64,000 bases of DNA. Source: CAZSAK01 sp964605155. Its GTDB lineage: Bacteria > Pseudomonadota > Gammaproteobacteria > SZUA-140. The notes under the pieces were generated by a model, which saw only the letters and a program-made list of their open reading frames with translations, made no database searches and was not told where the DNA came from. Below are positions 17,684 through 26,521 of this stretch, piece after piece. The stretch spans positions 5,144-69,143 of the forward strand of contig CAZSAK010000017.1 of assembly GCA_964605155.1 (NCBI GenBank), given 5' to 3'. Positions within the stretch are counted from its first letter, which is position 1. Each line of letters starts with the position of its first letter. A program made the position numbers and the translations under genes.

Positions 17684-20600
17684 CTAACCAATCTGTTGAA
17701 TAAGTTCCTCAGCTTCCCGTTTCTGTTCTTCATTACCCTCACCTACCACCTCGGTTAGGATGCCACGCGCGCTTTCCTTGTCATCCATATCGATGTATGC
17801 CTTGGCAAGATCAAGCTTGGTGTCAACCTCATTGCCATCGGAAATAAGATTATCGTCCTCCATCTCACCAGATGAATCATCGTCCAGCGAGATTTCATCA
17901 TCGATATTGGAAAGCCACTCGATATCATCATCCAGACTGGTATCGTCGTCGCCAGACTTCTTGCCAGCCTGCAGATCCATCTCCTGCGCATCGTCGGTAT
18001 TTGATTCGCCGGAGGGCGTGCCGGAGATTGCCTCATTTCCGCTTGAATCGTCATTGGAATCAATATCCGAATCAAAATCTTTGTTCAAGGCATCCAGTTC
18101 GAAGTCGAGCGCATTTTCCCTTAGCTCGTCATCTCGGCTTGTATCAACACTGGCATCGATATTGGTTTTATCCTTATTGTCATCCTCGGAGTCTAGTGCT
18201 GCGCTCAGCCCCGACTCGAATTCTATGCTATTGCCCATATTCTCCGCAGACGTTCCGGAAGCCCTCTCAGTCTTGGCTACATCGGACTGTTGAGCATCTT
18301 CTAGGGAACTTGCAACTGCCAGGCCCGGTTCAAAATTGATGACATTACTCTTGTCTTCGCTGGTTTCATCACGGGCAGATTCTTCGGCCCGGATTTCATT
18401 CGTCTCCGCAGGGAGATCCTCCAGGGATGTCTCTGACTGTTCGTCCATATCAAAACTCGGCAGATCGTCATCGGCCTGATTGAGCGCTGTTTCATCCGAT
18501 GGCTCGGCTAGCGACCCTGATCGATCATCTATGTCCTGGTTCTCGTCATCCGTCATGGCAAAGGATGCGGGCTGTTCATCAGCATCGAATAAGGCGACTG
18601 ATTCCTCCGGATCGGTGGTGACTGTATCCTCGGTCGCTGCTTCATTTGTCCCGGACAGCTTTTCTGTCTTCTCCTCGAATGACAGGTCTTGATCCATTCC
18701 CTGCTTGCCGGGATCCTCGTCGATATCGATCTTGTCTAACGTATCAGGGCTATCGGAGAAGATCGTCGACAGGTTATCGTCAATATCGTCGTCAATCATG
18801 GCGCCAGGCTCGCTGGGAATGCTGCTGTGATCATCGGCGCTGCTGAACAGCGGATGATCCGGCGTCAGCTTTTTGCCTATCTGAACCACTTTATCCCATA
18901 CCGGCCCACCCTGTGGACCGATAGTGGCATAGAGTTCCTCGGCCTGTGCAACAAAACCGTCAACGTCCTTGCTCTCGGCATATACTTCCATCAATTTCAG
19001 CTTGTAATCATTCCGGTCGGGTTCATTCTGCAGGGCGCCATTCAATAACTCGATGGCCTTGTCAAAGCGGCGATAGGCAAGATAGACATCGGCCTCAGCG
19101 AGGACGTCCATTTCATCGGAATCGGTTTCAATCGCGTCCAGAGCCGATTCCGCCGTATAGCCACTCACGGCGCTCGCGATTGCAGAATCAGATTCATCGG
19201 CAACCTGGTCTGCAGCAGCCAGAATTCCTTCCTCAAATCCGTCTGATGCCACCTGGCGCTGACGGACCTTCATCCATATCAGGATCAGGACAATCACGAC
19301 CACCAATCCACCCAGTCCCAGTGTCAGCGGATCCCTCATTAACATGGTGAAAGCGCTGTCTCCTGCAGGTTGCGCGGCAGGCGGCGCCGGTTTCGGTGGT
19401 GTTGCCGGTTGCGGCGGCGGGGCTACCGGCTGCTGTGCCGATTCCGGTACTTCAACCTCGGCGAGCGGTGCTGCTTCGGCCTGTTCCGTTTGCGGTGTGC
19501 CACCCGCAGCCTGTTGTTGTGTCGCACTACCCTGGATGGCGGCCATGGTGTCATCCTTCAAAGTAACCAGCCGCTGCATGGAAGCAAGCTGATCTTCCAG
19601 GGCGGATATCCGGTTACGCAGTTCCTCGTTCTCCTGGCGGGTCACGTCCGATGTCTCGAGCGCCATGTTCAGTTCTTCGCGCAGAGACTCCAGTTCTGCG
19701 TTCACGTTCGCAAACCCTGCGCCTGTTTCCGACCCGGACTCCCCTGAGCTCGGGGCTACCAGTTTCAATTGCGCCTGGCCCCCGGTCTGTTTGCCGGCTG
19801 TCGCCGAAGGGGCGCTTGATGATGCATCCGTGCCGACAGCACGTTGTCCGGCCGCTTGTCCGGCATTGCGTTTCGCGTCCAGCCATTGTTGATACTGGAG
19901 CCGGGACTCCCGCAACGCCTCCTGGGCACTCATCGCGTTAATCGAATCCGGATCGCTGATGCGCAGGACATAGCCGGCCTTCAGTTCATTGATGTTATTG
20001 TTATAAAAGGCGTCCGGATTATTCTTCAGCAAGGCCATCATGACCTGGTGCACGGTCACAGAGCTATCCGGCCGCAATCGGGTTGCGATCGACCACAGGG
20101 TATCGGTTCTAGTGACAGGCCCGTATTGCAGCCCACCGGAAGCACTATGCAGTGGTACCGCCTGATCCGGTCCACGAGATACAGATGTACTGGCCGTCGT
20201 ATTTTCGACACTTGTTTCCGGGCCCGGGCGCGGTTGTTGCGACGGCCTACTGACGGTTTCGGTGGCCGCCTCAACCGGTGACGGTTTTTCATTCAACAAT
20301 ACGGGGGGATCCAGCAACACGGTATATTCCCGCATCAATCGCCCGTTCGGCCAATTAACCTCTACCAGAAAGTCCAGAAAGGGCTCCTTGATAGCATCTT
20401 TCGATGACACCTTGATATACAGGCCGCCTTCCGGTTTCTTGTCGATTTCGAATTTCATCGACGACAGGTACACGGGACGGTCCAGATCTGCGCGGGCAAA
20501 GGCATCACTCGATGCCAGATCTACCTTGAGTTCGTCGGGATTGATGGAATTAGCGGATAAAAGTCCGATTTCGGCGTCCAGCGGCTGGTTCAGAGCAGAA

Positions 20601-20725
20601 TGTAAGCGAATATCACCCAATCCCAGGGCGTAGCTGTTGAAAGGCAAAAGTAACGACAATGCGGCAATTCCAATCGCCAGACTTCGCAATATCCTATCTC
20701 CTATTTTTTCCGGGCAGATCTTCAT
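17684..20725 (-). CDS. fimV: FimV-family polar/pilus assembly protein
   Basis: A 1013-residue inner-membrane protein of the FimV type, which in Pseudomonas organises the cell pole, type IV pilus assembly and twitching. The start at 20725 is preferred over an upstream Met because it begins a clean signal peptide cleaved near residue 33 (NSYALGLG). Next come the FimV N-terminal domain (to about 145), a LysM peptidoglycan-binding domain (about 201-257), a coiled coil (about 335-395), a Pro/Ala/Gln-rich linker, a membrane helix (about 467-487) and tetratricopeptide-like repeats. A very acidic Asp/Glu/Ser-rich stretch of about 330 residues leads to the conserved FimV C-terminal motif (KLDLAKAYIDMDDKESARGI). 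Neighbours upstream are leuC-leuD-leuB-asd, the usual order. Confidence 0.93.
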   Translation of the reverse strand: MKICPEKIGDRILRSLAIGIAALSLLLPFNSYALGLGDIRLHSALNQPLDAEIGLLSANSINPDELKVDLASSDAFARADLDRPVYLSSMKFEIDKKPEGGLYIKVSSKDAIKEPFLDFLVEVNWPNGRLMREYTVLLDPPVLLNEKPSPVEAATETVSRPSQQPRPGPETSVENTTASTSVSRGPDQAVPLHSASGGLQYGPVTRTDTLWSIATRLRPDSSVTVHQVMMALLKNNPDAFYNNNINELKAGYVLRISDPDSINAMSAQEALRESRLQYQQWLDAKRNAGQAAGQRAVGTDASSSAPSATAGKQTGGQAQLKLVAPSSGESGSETGAGFANVNAELESLREELNMALETSDVTRQENEELRNRISALEDQLASMQRLVTLKDDTMAAIQGSATQQQAAGGTPQTEQAEAAPLAEVEVPESAQQPVAPPPQPATPPKPAPPAAQPAGDSAFTMLMRDPLTLGLGGLVVVIVLILIWMKVRQRQVASDGFEEGILAAADQVADESDSAIASAVSGYTAESALDAIETDSDEMDVLAEADVYLAYRRFDKAIELLNGALQNEPDRNDYKLKLMEVYAESKDVDGFVAQAEELYATIGPQGGPVWDKVVQIGKKLTPDHPLFSSADDHSSIPSEPGAMIDDDIDDNLSTIFSDSPDTLDKIDIDEDPGKQGMDQDLSFEEKTEKLSGTNEAATEDTVTTDPEESVALFDADEQPASFAMTDDENQDIDDRSGSLAEPSDETALNQADDDLPSFDMDEQSETSLEDLPAETNEIRAEESARDETSEDKSNVINFEPGLAVASSLEDAQQSDVAKTERASGTSAENMGNSIEFESGLSAALDSEDDNKDKTNIDASVDTSRDDELRENALDFELDALNKDFDSDIDSNDDSSGNEAISGTPSGESNTDDAQEMDLQAGKKSGDDDTSLDDDIEWLSNIDDEISLDDDSSGEMEDDNLISDGNEVDTKLDLAKAYIDMDDKESARGILTEVVGEGNEEQKREAEELIQQIG

Positions 20726-20816
20726 TGAGCGTCCAATCTGGATCAAACTGAAATGTATAATGCAATTTTTATTCCAGATAATTGCCACCCTTGGTTACCC
20801 CGAGACTTGCAAACAC

Positions 20817-21842
20817 CTAATTAAGGAATTCTTTTACCAGAATTTCCGCTATTTGAACACTATTTAGTGCCGCACCCTTGCGTACATTATCCGAGACCAC
20901 CCACATATTCAAACCATTGTGACATGAGAGATCCTCCCGAATACGACCGACATACACCGGATCAGTACCGGCCGCTTCCGTCACTGCGGTCGGATAACCT
21001 CCCGGCTTGTGTTTATCCAGCACTACAACGCCGGCGGCCTTTTTGAGTAACGTGCTGGCATCTTCGGCACTGATCTTGTTTTTTGTTTCAATATGCACTG
21101 CTTCCGAGTGCCCGTAAAAAACCGGGACACGTACACAGGTCGGATTCACCAGTACGCTGTCATCTTCCAGGATCTTATGGGTTTCCCATATCATTTTCAT
21201 CTCCTCTTTGGTATAGCCATTCTCCTGAAATTCATCGATATGGGGTAACACATTAAAGGCGATCTGTTTCGGATACACGCCGGTTTGAACCGGTTTGCCG
21301 TTCAACAGGTCGGCGGTCTGCCTCGCCAGTTCTTCGATGGCCTCCTTGCCGGTCCCGGAAACGGCCTGATAGGTACACACATTGACGCGGTTGATGCCCA
21401 CCGCGTCGTACAGAGGCTTGAGTGCCACTACCATTTGAATAGTGGAACAATTGGGATTGGCAATAATATGACGGTTATTGTAGTCGGCGATCCGGTGCGG
21501 ATTGACCTCCGGAACCACCAGCGGAATATCCTCATCGTAGCGAAACCTGGAGGTGTTATCGATCACGATGCAACCCGCGGACGCCGCCTTGGGTGCATAT
21601 TCGGCCGATACACCGGCACCGGCAGAAAAGAGTCCGATCTGAACATCTGAAAAATCAAATTCTGCCAGATCCTGTACCAAGATATCGTTTCCTTTATAAC
21701 TGATCCTTGAACCAGCGGAACGGCTGCTTGCCAATGGAAAGAGCTTTTTCAACGGGAAATTCCGCTCCTCCAGAATGGCGATCATGGTCTCGCCAACCGC
21801 CCCGGTTGCACCGACAACTGCCACGTTGTATTGATTATTCAT
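20817..21842 (-). CDS. asd: Aspartate-semialdehyde dehydrogenase
   Basis: A 341-residue NADP-dependent enzyme converting aspartyl phosphate to aspartate semialdehyde, the branch point to lysine/diaminopimelate, threonine and methionine. The N-terminal nucleotide-binding motif is GATGAVGETM. The catalytic Cys is C132 (NPNCSTIQ). The substrate-loop segment EEMKMIWETHKIL and the C-terminal LNMWVVSDNVRKGAALN are family-typical. It lies about 80 bases after leuB and about 90 bases before the fimV start, all leftward. Confidence 0.97.
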   Translation of the reverse strand: MNNQYNVAVVGATGAVGETMIAILEERNFPLKKLFPLASSRSAGSRISYKGNDILVQDLAEFDFSDVQIGLFSAGAGVSAEYAPKAASAGCIVIDNTSRFRYDEDIPLVVPEVNPHRIADYNNRHIIANPNCSTIQMVVALKPLYDAVGINRVNVCTYQAVSGTGKEAIEELARQTADLLNGKPVQTGVYPKQIAFNVLPHIDEFQENGYTKEEMKMIWETHKILEDDSVLVNPTCVRVPVFYGHSEAVHIETKNKISAEDASTLLKKAAGVVVLDKHKPGGYPTAVTEAAGTDPVYVGRIREDLSCHNGLNMWVVSDNVRKGAALNSVQIAEILVKEFLN

Positions 21843-21922
21843 CGACCAGAACTTCCCTACCTTAATATATTAACTACCGTAAATACCTTGATCTTTATCA
21901 CAGATATATATATCGAACACTT

Positions 21923-22996
21923 TCATATAGCTGCAGCAATCGCATCACCCATTTCAGCGGTCGTCACCCTGTTGGTGCCCGGCGTATGGATATCTGCAGT
22001 ACGGTAGCCGTCATCCAGTACCCGATTCACCGCTGTCTCGATGCGCGCAGCGCATTGCATCTCACCCAGCGAATAACGCAGCAACATGGCGAGCGACAGG
22101 ATTGTCGCGACTGGATTGGCAATCCCCTGGCCGGCGATATCCGGTGCCGAGCCGTGAATCGGCTCGTACATGCCCTTGCCCTCCTCATTAAGTGAGGCGG
22201 ACGGCAGCATTCCGATGGAACCCGTCAACATGGCGGCACAATCGGAGAGGATATCACCGAACATGTTGGTTGTAACAATAACATCAAATTGCCTGGGCTG
22301 ACGCACCAGTTGCATAGCAGCATTATCCACATACATATGACTCACTTCCACATCAGGGTATTCTCCGGCGACAGTTGTCATGACCTCACGCCATAACTGT
22401 GTACACTCAAGGACATTCGCCTTGTCCACAGAACAGACCTTTTTGTTCCGCTTCTGTGCGGTTGTGAATGCGACACGGCCGATACGCTCGATCTCTGATT
22501 CACTGTAGACCATCGTGTTAAATCCTTGCCGCTCACCGTTATCAATCACGCGTATTCCACGTGGCTGACCGAAGTAGATACCGCCCGTCAACTCCCGCAC
22601 GATCATGATATCCAGTCCTGAGACAATGTCGGGCTTCAGTGAAGAGGCATCCGCCAACTGTGGAAACAACACTGCAGGCCGCAGATTGGCAAACAGGGAC
22701 AACCCGGAACGAATACCGAGCAATCCCTTTTCCGGTCGCAGCGCAATATCAAGTGATTCCCATTGCGGTCCGCCGACGGCACCCAACAGCACCGCATCGG
22801 CCTGTCTGGCCATATTCAGTGTCTTTTCCGGTAACGGATGTCCCGTCGCATCGATCGCGGCACCGCCGATCTGTGCATGCTGGATATCAACCGACAAGCC
22901 GTGAGATGTTTGCAAACGCTCCAGTATCTTTTCCGCTTCGGCGATGATCTCCGGACCGATACCGTCCCCAGGTAACACAAGAATTGTTTTTGTCAT
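21923..22996 (-). CDS. leuB: 3-isopropylmalate dehydrogenase
   Basis: A 357-residue NAD-dependent enzyme of leucine synthesis that oxidises and decarboxylates 3-isopropylmalate. It opens with LPGDGIGPEI. The substrate loop is LRPEKGLLGIRSGLSLFANLRP, the catalytic Tyr/Lys regions are MVYSESEIERI and VDKANVLE, and the metal site is NMFGDILSDCAAMLTGSIGMLPSA. The adenine-binding EPIHGSAPDIAGQGIANP is present. Length and motifs are complete. It is 22 bases after leuD. Confidence 0.97.
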   Translation of the reverse strand: MTKTILVLPGDGIGPEIIAEAEKILERLQTSHGLSVDIQHAQIGGAAIDATGHPLPEKTLNMARQADAVLLGAVGGPQWESLDIALRPEKGLLGIRSGLSLFANLRPAVLFPQLADASSLKPDIVSGLDIMIVRELTGGIYFGQPRGIRVIDNGERQGFNTMVYSESEIERIGRVAFTTAQKRNKKVCSVDKANVLECTQLWREVMTTVAGEYPDVEVSHMYVDNAAMQLVRQPRQFDVIVTTNMFGDILSDCAAMLTGSIGMLPSASLNEEGKGMYEPIHGSAPDIAGQGIANPVATILSLAMLLRYSLGEMQCAARIETAVNRVLDDGYRTADIHTPGTNRVTTAEMGDAIAAAI

Positions 22997-23018
22997 CGAT
23001 CAACCATATGTTGCGTGA

Positions 23019-23672
23019 CTAGACCTTGCTGTTGTTGTTGAACAGCCAGGGGGCGCTACGGCGGCGATTTTCTTCATATCGTTTGATCTCATCTGTATGC
23101 TGAAGCGTCAAACCAATTTCATCAAGGCCGTTCAACAGGCAATGTTTGCGAAATCCGTCGATATCGAACGCAAACACCTCGCCTTCCGGAATCGCCACGG
23201 TCTGTTCGGGAAGGTTGACGACCAGCTTGAATCCCGGAAACACCTCGACCTGCTTGAACAGCTTGTCGATTAAGTGTGGCGGCATGATGACGGGCAATAC
23301 ACCGTTCTTGAAACAATTGTTATAGAAGATATCAGCAAAGCTTGGGCCGATAACCACCCTGAAGCCGTAATCAAGCAATGCCCACACGGCGTGCTCGCGG
23401 GATGACCCGCAACCGAAATTATCCCGTACGAGTATTATAGTGGCGCCGGCGTAACGCCGCTGGTTCAGTACAAAATCAGGATTCAGTGGACGTCCGGTGT
23501 TATCCATGCCCGGCTCGCCGTGGTCCAGGTAGCGCCATTCATCGAACAGGTTTGGACCGAAGCCGCTGCGCTTGACCGATTTCAGAAACTGTTTGGGTAT
23601 GATGGCATCGGTATCGACATTGGCCCGATCCAGCGGCATGACGATACCCTCTACGATATTAAAGGCCTTCAT
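23019..23672 (-). CDS. leuD: 3-isopropylmalate dehydratase small subunit
   Basis: A 217-residue swivel domain that pairs with LeuC to isomerise 2- to 3-isopropylmalate. Family motifs include the start DRANVDTDAIIPKQFLK, the active-site loop DNFGCGSSREHAVWAL, and SFADIFYNNCFKNGVLP. Length is normal for the proteobacterial two-subunit enzyme. The gap to leuC is 123 bases, wider than the other spaces in this run, but no terminator is visible in it. Confidence 0.97.
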   Translation of the reverse strand: MKAFNIVEGIVMPLDRANVDTDAIIPKQFLKSVKRSGFGPNLFDEWRYLDHGEPGMDNTGRPLNPDFVLNQRRYAGATIILVRDNFGCGSSREHAVWALLDYGFRVVIGPSFADIFYNNCFKNGVLPVIMPPHLIDKLFKQVEVFPGFKLVVNLPEQTVAIPEGEVFAFDIDGFRKHCLLNGLDEIGLTLQHTDEIKRYEENRRRSAPWLFNNNSKV

Positions 23673-23795
23673 TACTATTCCACCAAGAGAGATATCAGAT
23701 TAATGTAAAATTTCCCGCGCAATTGGCAAACCATCCACCTTATCATGAAATGTCACTGTCTCCCGGTTGCAGTGAACCGGATCTTTTGTGATGAC

Positions 23796-25211
23796 TCAAT
23801 GGGCGCGCTCCAGTTCCGAGACATCGACAAAATGTCCTGCCACGGCAGCCGCAGCAGCCATTGCCGGACTGACAAGATGGGTACGCCCACCTTGCCCCTG
23901 TCGGCCTTCAAAATTCCGGTTCGATGTGGAGGCACAACGTTCACCCGGTTCCAGTCGGTCGGCATTCATTGCAAGGCACATGGAACATCCGGGCTCCCGC
24001 CACTCAAATCCAGCTGCAAGGAAAATTCTGTCCAGGCCTTCCTCTTCGGCCTGGCGTTTAACCAGGCCGGATCCGGGAACCACCATGGCAAGCTTGATGT
24101 TGCCGGCAAGCTTATGGCCGCGCACGACCGCAGCGGCCTCTCGCAAATCTTCAATGCGCGAATTGGTACACGAGCCGATGAAAATCTTGTCCAGCTTGAT
24201 GTCCCGAATCCGGGTTCCGGGCGCCAATCCCATATACTGCAAGGCACGCCGCATTCCCTCAATCTTGGTGGTATCGGTCTCACCGGCCGGGTCCGGTACG
24301 CGGCCATCGACCGGCACCACCATCTCGGGTGACGTACCCCATGAGACCTGCGGCCTGATCGTGGCGGCGTCGATATCCTCGACCTGATCAAACTGTGCGT
24401 CTGAATCACTGTGCAAATCGCGCCACACGGCCACGGCCTGTTCCAACAAATCACCCTTGGGTGCTAAGGGACGGCCTTTTACATAGTTGATGGTCTTGTC
24501 ATCCACGGCAACCATGCCCGCGCGCGCGCCGGCCTCGATACTCATATTACAGATCGTCATCCGGCCTTCGATGGATAGATCCCTGATCACATCGCCGCCG
24601 TATTCGATTACATAACCGGTGGCGCCGGCGGTTCCGATCCTGCCGATGATGGCAAGCGCAACATCCTTGGCTGTCACACCCGGTGCCAGACGGCCGTTGA
24701 CCGAGATCAGCATATTCTTTGATTTTTTCATGACCAGGCATTGCGTTGCCATGACATGCTCGACCTCGGATGTGCCGATACCGAAGGCCAGTGCTCCGAA
24801 GGCACCGTGGGTTGATGTATGGGAATCTCCGCAAACAATGGTCATCCCGGGAAGGGTGGCACCCTCTTCCGGACCGATGACATGCACGATCCCCTGGCGA
24901 GGATCATTCATGTGAAATTCGATGATACCCAGTTCCGCGCAATTACGATCGAGCGTCTCGACCTGGATACGTGATACCGGGTCCGATATCCCGCGGCTGC
25001 GGTCCGTCGTCGGGACATTATGATCCGGAACTGCCAGCATCGAATCTACACGCCACGGCATCCTGTGCGCCAGCCGCAAGCCCTCGAAGGCCTGTGGCGA
25101 GGTCACCTCATGCACCAGATGACGATCTATATATAGAATACTGGTCCCGTCATCATTCCTGCGGACCTCGTGGGATTCCCATAATTTGTCATAAAGTGTC
25201 TTGCCGGCCAT
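23796..25211 (-). CDS. leuC: 3-isopropylmalate dehydratase large subunit
   Basis: A 471-residue aconitase-type [4Fe-4S] enzyme of leucine synthesis. The cluster cysteines fall in FIGSCTNSRIEDL and in CSMCLAMN. Substrate and cofactor motifs VPDHNVPTTDRS and CGDSHTSTHGAFGALAFGIGTSE are intact. It is the first gene of the leftward leuC-leuD-leuB-asd-fimV run and is divergent from folD. I see no leader peptide rich in Leu codons upstream, so classic leu attenuation is not supported. Confidence 0.97.
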   Translation of the reverse strand: MAGKTLYDKLWESHEVRRNDDGTSILYIDRHLVHEVTSPQAFEGLRLAHRMPWRVDSMLAVPDHNVPTTDRSRGISDPVSRIQVETLDRNCAELGIIEFHMNDPRQGIVHVIGPEEGATLPGMTIVCGDSHTSTHGAFGALAFGIGTSEVEHVMATQCLVMKKSKNMLISVNGRLAPGVTAKDVALAIIGRIGTAGATGYVIEYGGDVIRDLSIEGRMTICNMSIEAGARAGMVAVDDKTINYVKGRPLAPKGDLLEQAVAVWRDLHSDSDAQFDQVEDIDAATIRPQVSWGTSPEMVVPVDGRVPDPAGETDTTKIEGMRRALQYMGLAPGTRIRDIKLDKIFIGSCTNSRIEDLREAAAVVRGHKLAGNIKLAMVVPGSGLVKRQAEEEGLDRIFLAAGFEWREPGCSMCLAMNADRLEPGERCASTSNRNFEGRQGQGGRTHLVSPAMAAAAAVAGHFVDVSELERAH

Positions 25212-25249
25212 CGGTCATTGCACCCGTATCATTCATAACCATCTTCTCT

Positions 25250-25258
25250 ATCATAGCA
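25250..25258 (-). promoter_or_regulatory. Possible extended -10 promoter for leuC
   Basis: On the minus strand TATGAT (5 of 6) is preceded by TG at the extended -10 position, 39 bases before the leuC start. No good -35 is seen at 17 bases, which is acceptable for an extended -10 element. Confidence 0.35.
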
Positions 25259-25393
25259 CTATTTCACTATGCTAACCTATTGTATCAACAGGACTACTGG
25301 CATTGCGCCAGGCGGTTATTCCGCTTGTATACCTGTTATCTGCATGCGAAGATTACAAAAAACAAGGTCATCAAGAGATTTATCAGCCACGAC

Positions 25394-26266
25394 ATGTCCA
25401 CCGCGATAAAAGCACGCATCATCGATGGGAAAAGTATCGCCGCCGGGATACGCGGGCAGATCAAACAGCGGGTCACTGAGCGCATCGCCCGGGGTGCCCG
25501 ACCGCCCGGCCTGGCGGTCATCCTGATCGGCAATGATCCTGCCTCCGAAGTCTACGTACGCAACAAACGCAGGGCGTGTGAAGAAGCCGGTATTGTTTCC
25601 CGATCCCATGATTTGCCAGCATCCATCCCACAAAAGGAACTGGTCGAGCTGATCGACCGGTTAAACGATGACAGTGACATTGACGGCATACTGGTGCAAT
25701 TACCATTACCCGAACATATCGATACCGAAACGATCATCGAACGCATCCGCACCGACAAGGATGTCGACGGCTTTCATCCCTATAATATCGGCCGCCTTGC
25801 ACTGCGCATACCGCTGCTGCAACCCTGTACGCCGCGGGGCATCATGGTATTACTGGAGCATACGGGAGAACCCATCAGGGGAAAACACGCGGTGGTCGTC
25901 GGCGCCTCGAATATTGTCGGCAGACCGATGGCGATGGAACTGTTGTTGGCGGGCAGCACCGTGACGACCTGTCATCGATTCACGACTGATCTTGCCAGGC
26001 ATATCTCACGTGCCGATATCATGGTGGTCGCCACAGGCAAGGCGGGCCTGATAAAGGGCGAATGGATCAAACCGGGTGCCATCGTCGTCGACGTCGGCAC
26101 TACCCGCAACGCCCATGGAAAACTGGTCGGTGACGTCGAATTCGATGTGGCGGCGGAACGCGCCGGATGGATCACACCGGTGCCGGGCGGAGTTGGCCCG
26201 ATGACCGTTGCGATGTTGCTGGAAAATACCTTGTATGCTGCCGATCAGCTGCACGCCGAGATCTGA
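25394..26266 (+). CDS. folD: Bifunctional methylenetetrahydrofolate dehydrogenase/cyclohydrolase
   Basis: A 290-residue enzyme interconverting 5,10-methylene- and 10-formyl-tetrahydrofolate. The frame is open far upstream, over leuC antisense, but the protein family begins at the ATG at 25394, giving the usual length (E. coli 288). The catalytic Lys lies in the segment YVRNKRRACEEAGI. The folate/NADP motifs DGILVQLPLP, DGFHPYNIGRL, VVVGASNIVGRPMAMELLL and TPVPGGVGPMTVAMLLENT closely follow the E. coli form. It stands alone and is divergent from leuC. Confidence 0.97.
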   Translation: MSTAIKARIIDGKSIAAGIRGQIKQRVTERIARGARPPGLAVILIGNDPASEVYVRNKRRACEEAGIVSRSHDLPASIPQKELVELIDRLNDDSDIDGILVQLPLPEHIDTETIIERIRTDKDVDGFHPYNIGRLALRIPLLQPCTPRGIMVLLEHTGEPIRGKHAVVVGASNIVGRPMAMELLLAGSTVTTCHRFTTDLARHISRADIMVVATGKAGLIKGEWIKPGAIVVDVGTTRNAHGKLVGDVEFDVAAERAGWITPVPGGVGPMTVAMLLENTLYAADQLHAEI

Positions 26267-26381
26267 CGAAAACCCACCCCATTTATTTCCGCAGACATGG
26301 CTTTAATAACGGCCAACTCCTGAAACCTGCCCCTGATGTGTAAAGCAGAACTTACAAAACACTTGAAAATCAAAGGATCTT

Positions 26382-26410
26382 TTGAACATCCCGACCCCAA
26401 GTAGTATAAT
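26382..26410 (+). promoter_or_regulatory. Probable promoter of the exported beta-helix gene
   Basis: TTGAAC at 26382-26387 (4 of 6), a 17-base spacer, and a perfect TATAAT at 26405-26410. The predicted start point near 26417 lies upstream of both candidate start codons (26459 and 26522). Confidence 0.6.
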
Positions 26411-26521
26411 AGACCTACCCTTCAATAATCATATCCGTAGGTATCAGTTGTAACAAATATGATCCGTCATGTTGAATCTGTGGCCTGCCACGCGTATCTT
26501 GGTATGTCCGGCATATCTCGC

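Noticed and set aside
24971..25393. N-terminal extension of folD by 141 codons
   Set aside because: It runs antisense through leuC; the family start and length place the ATG at 25394.
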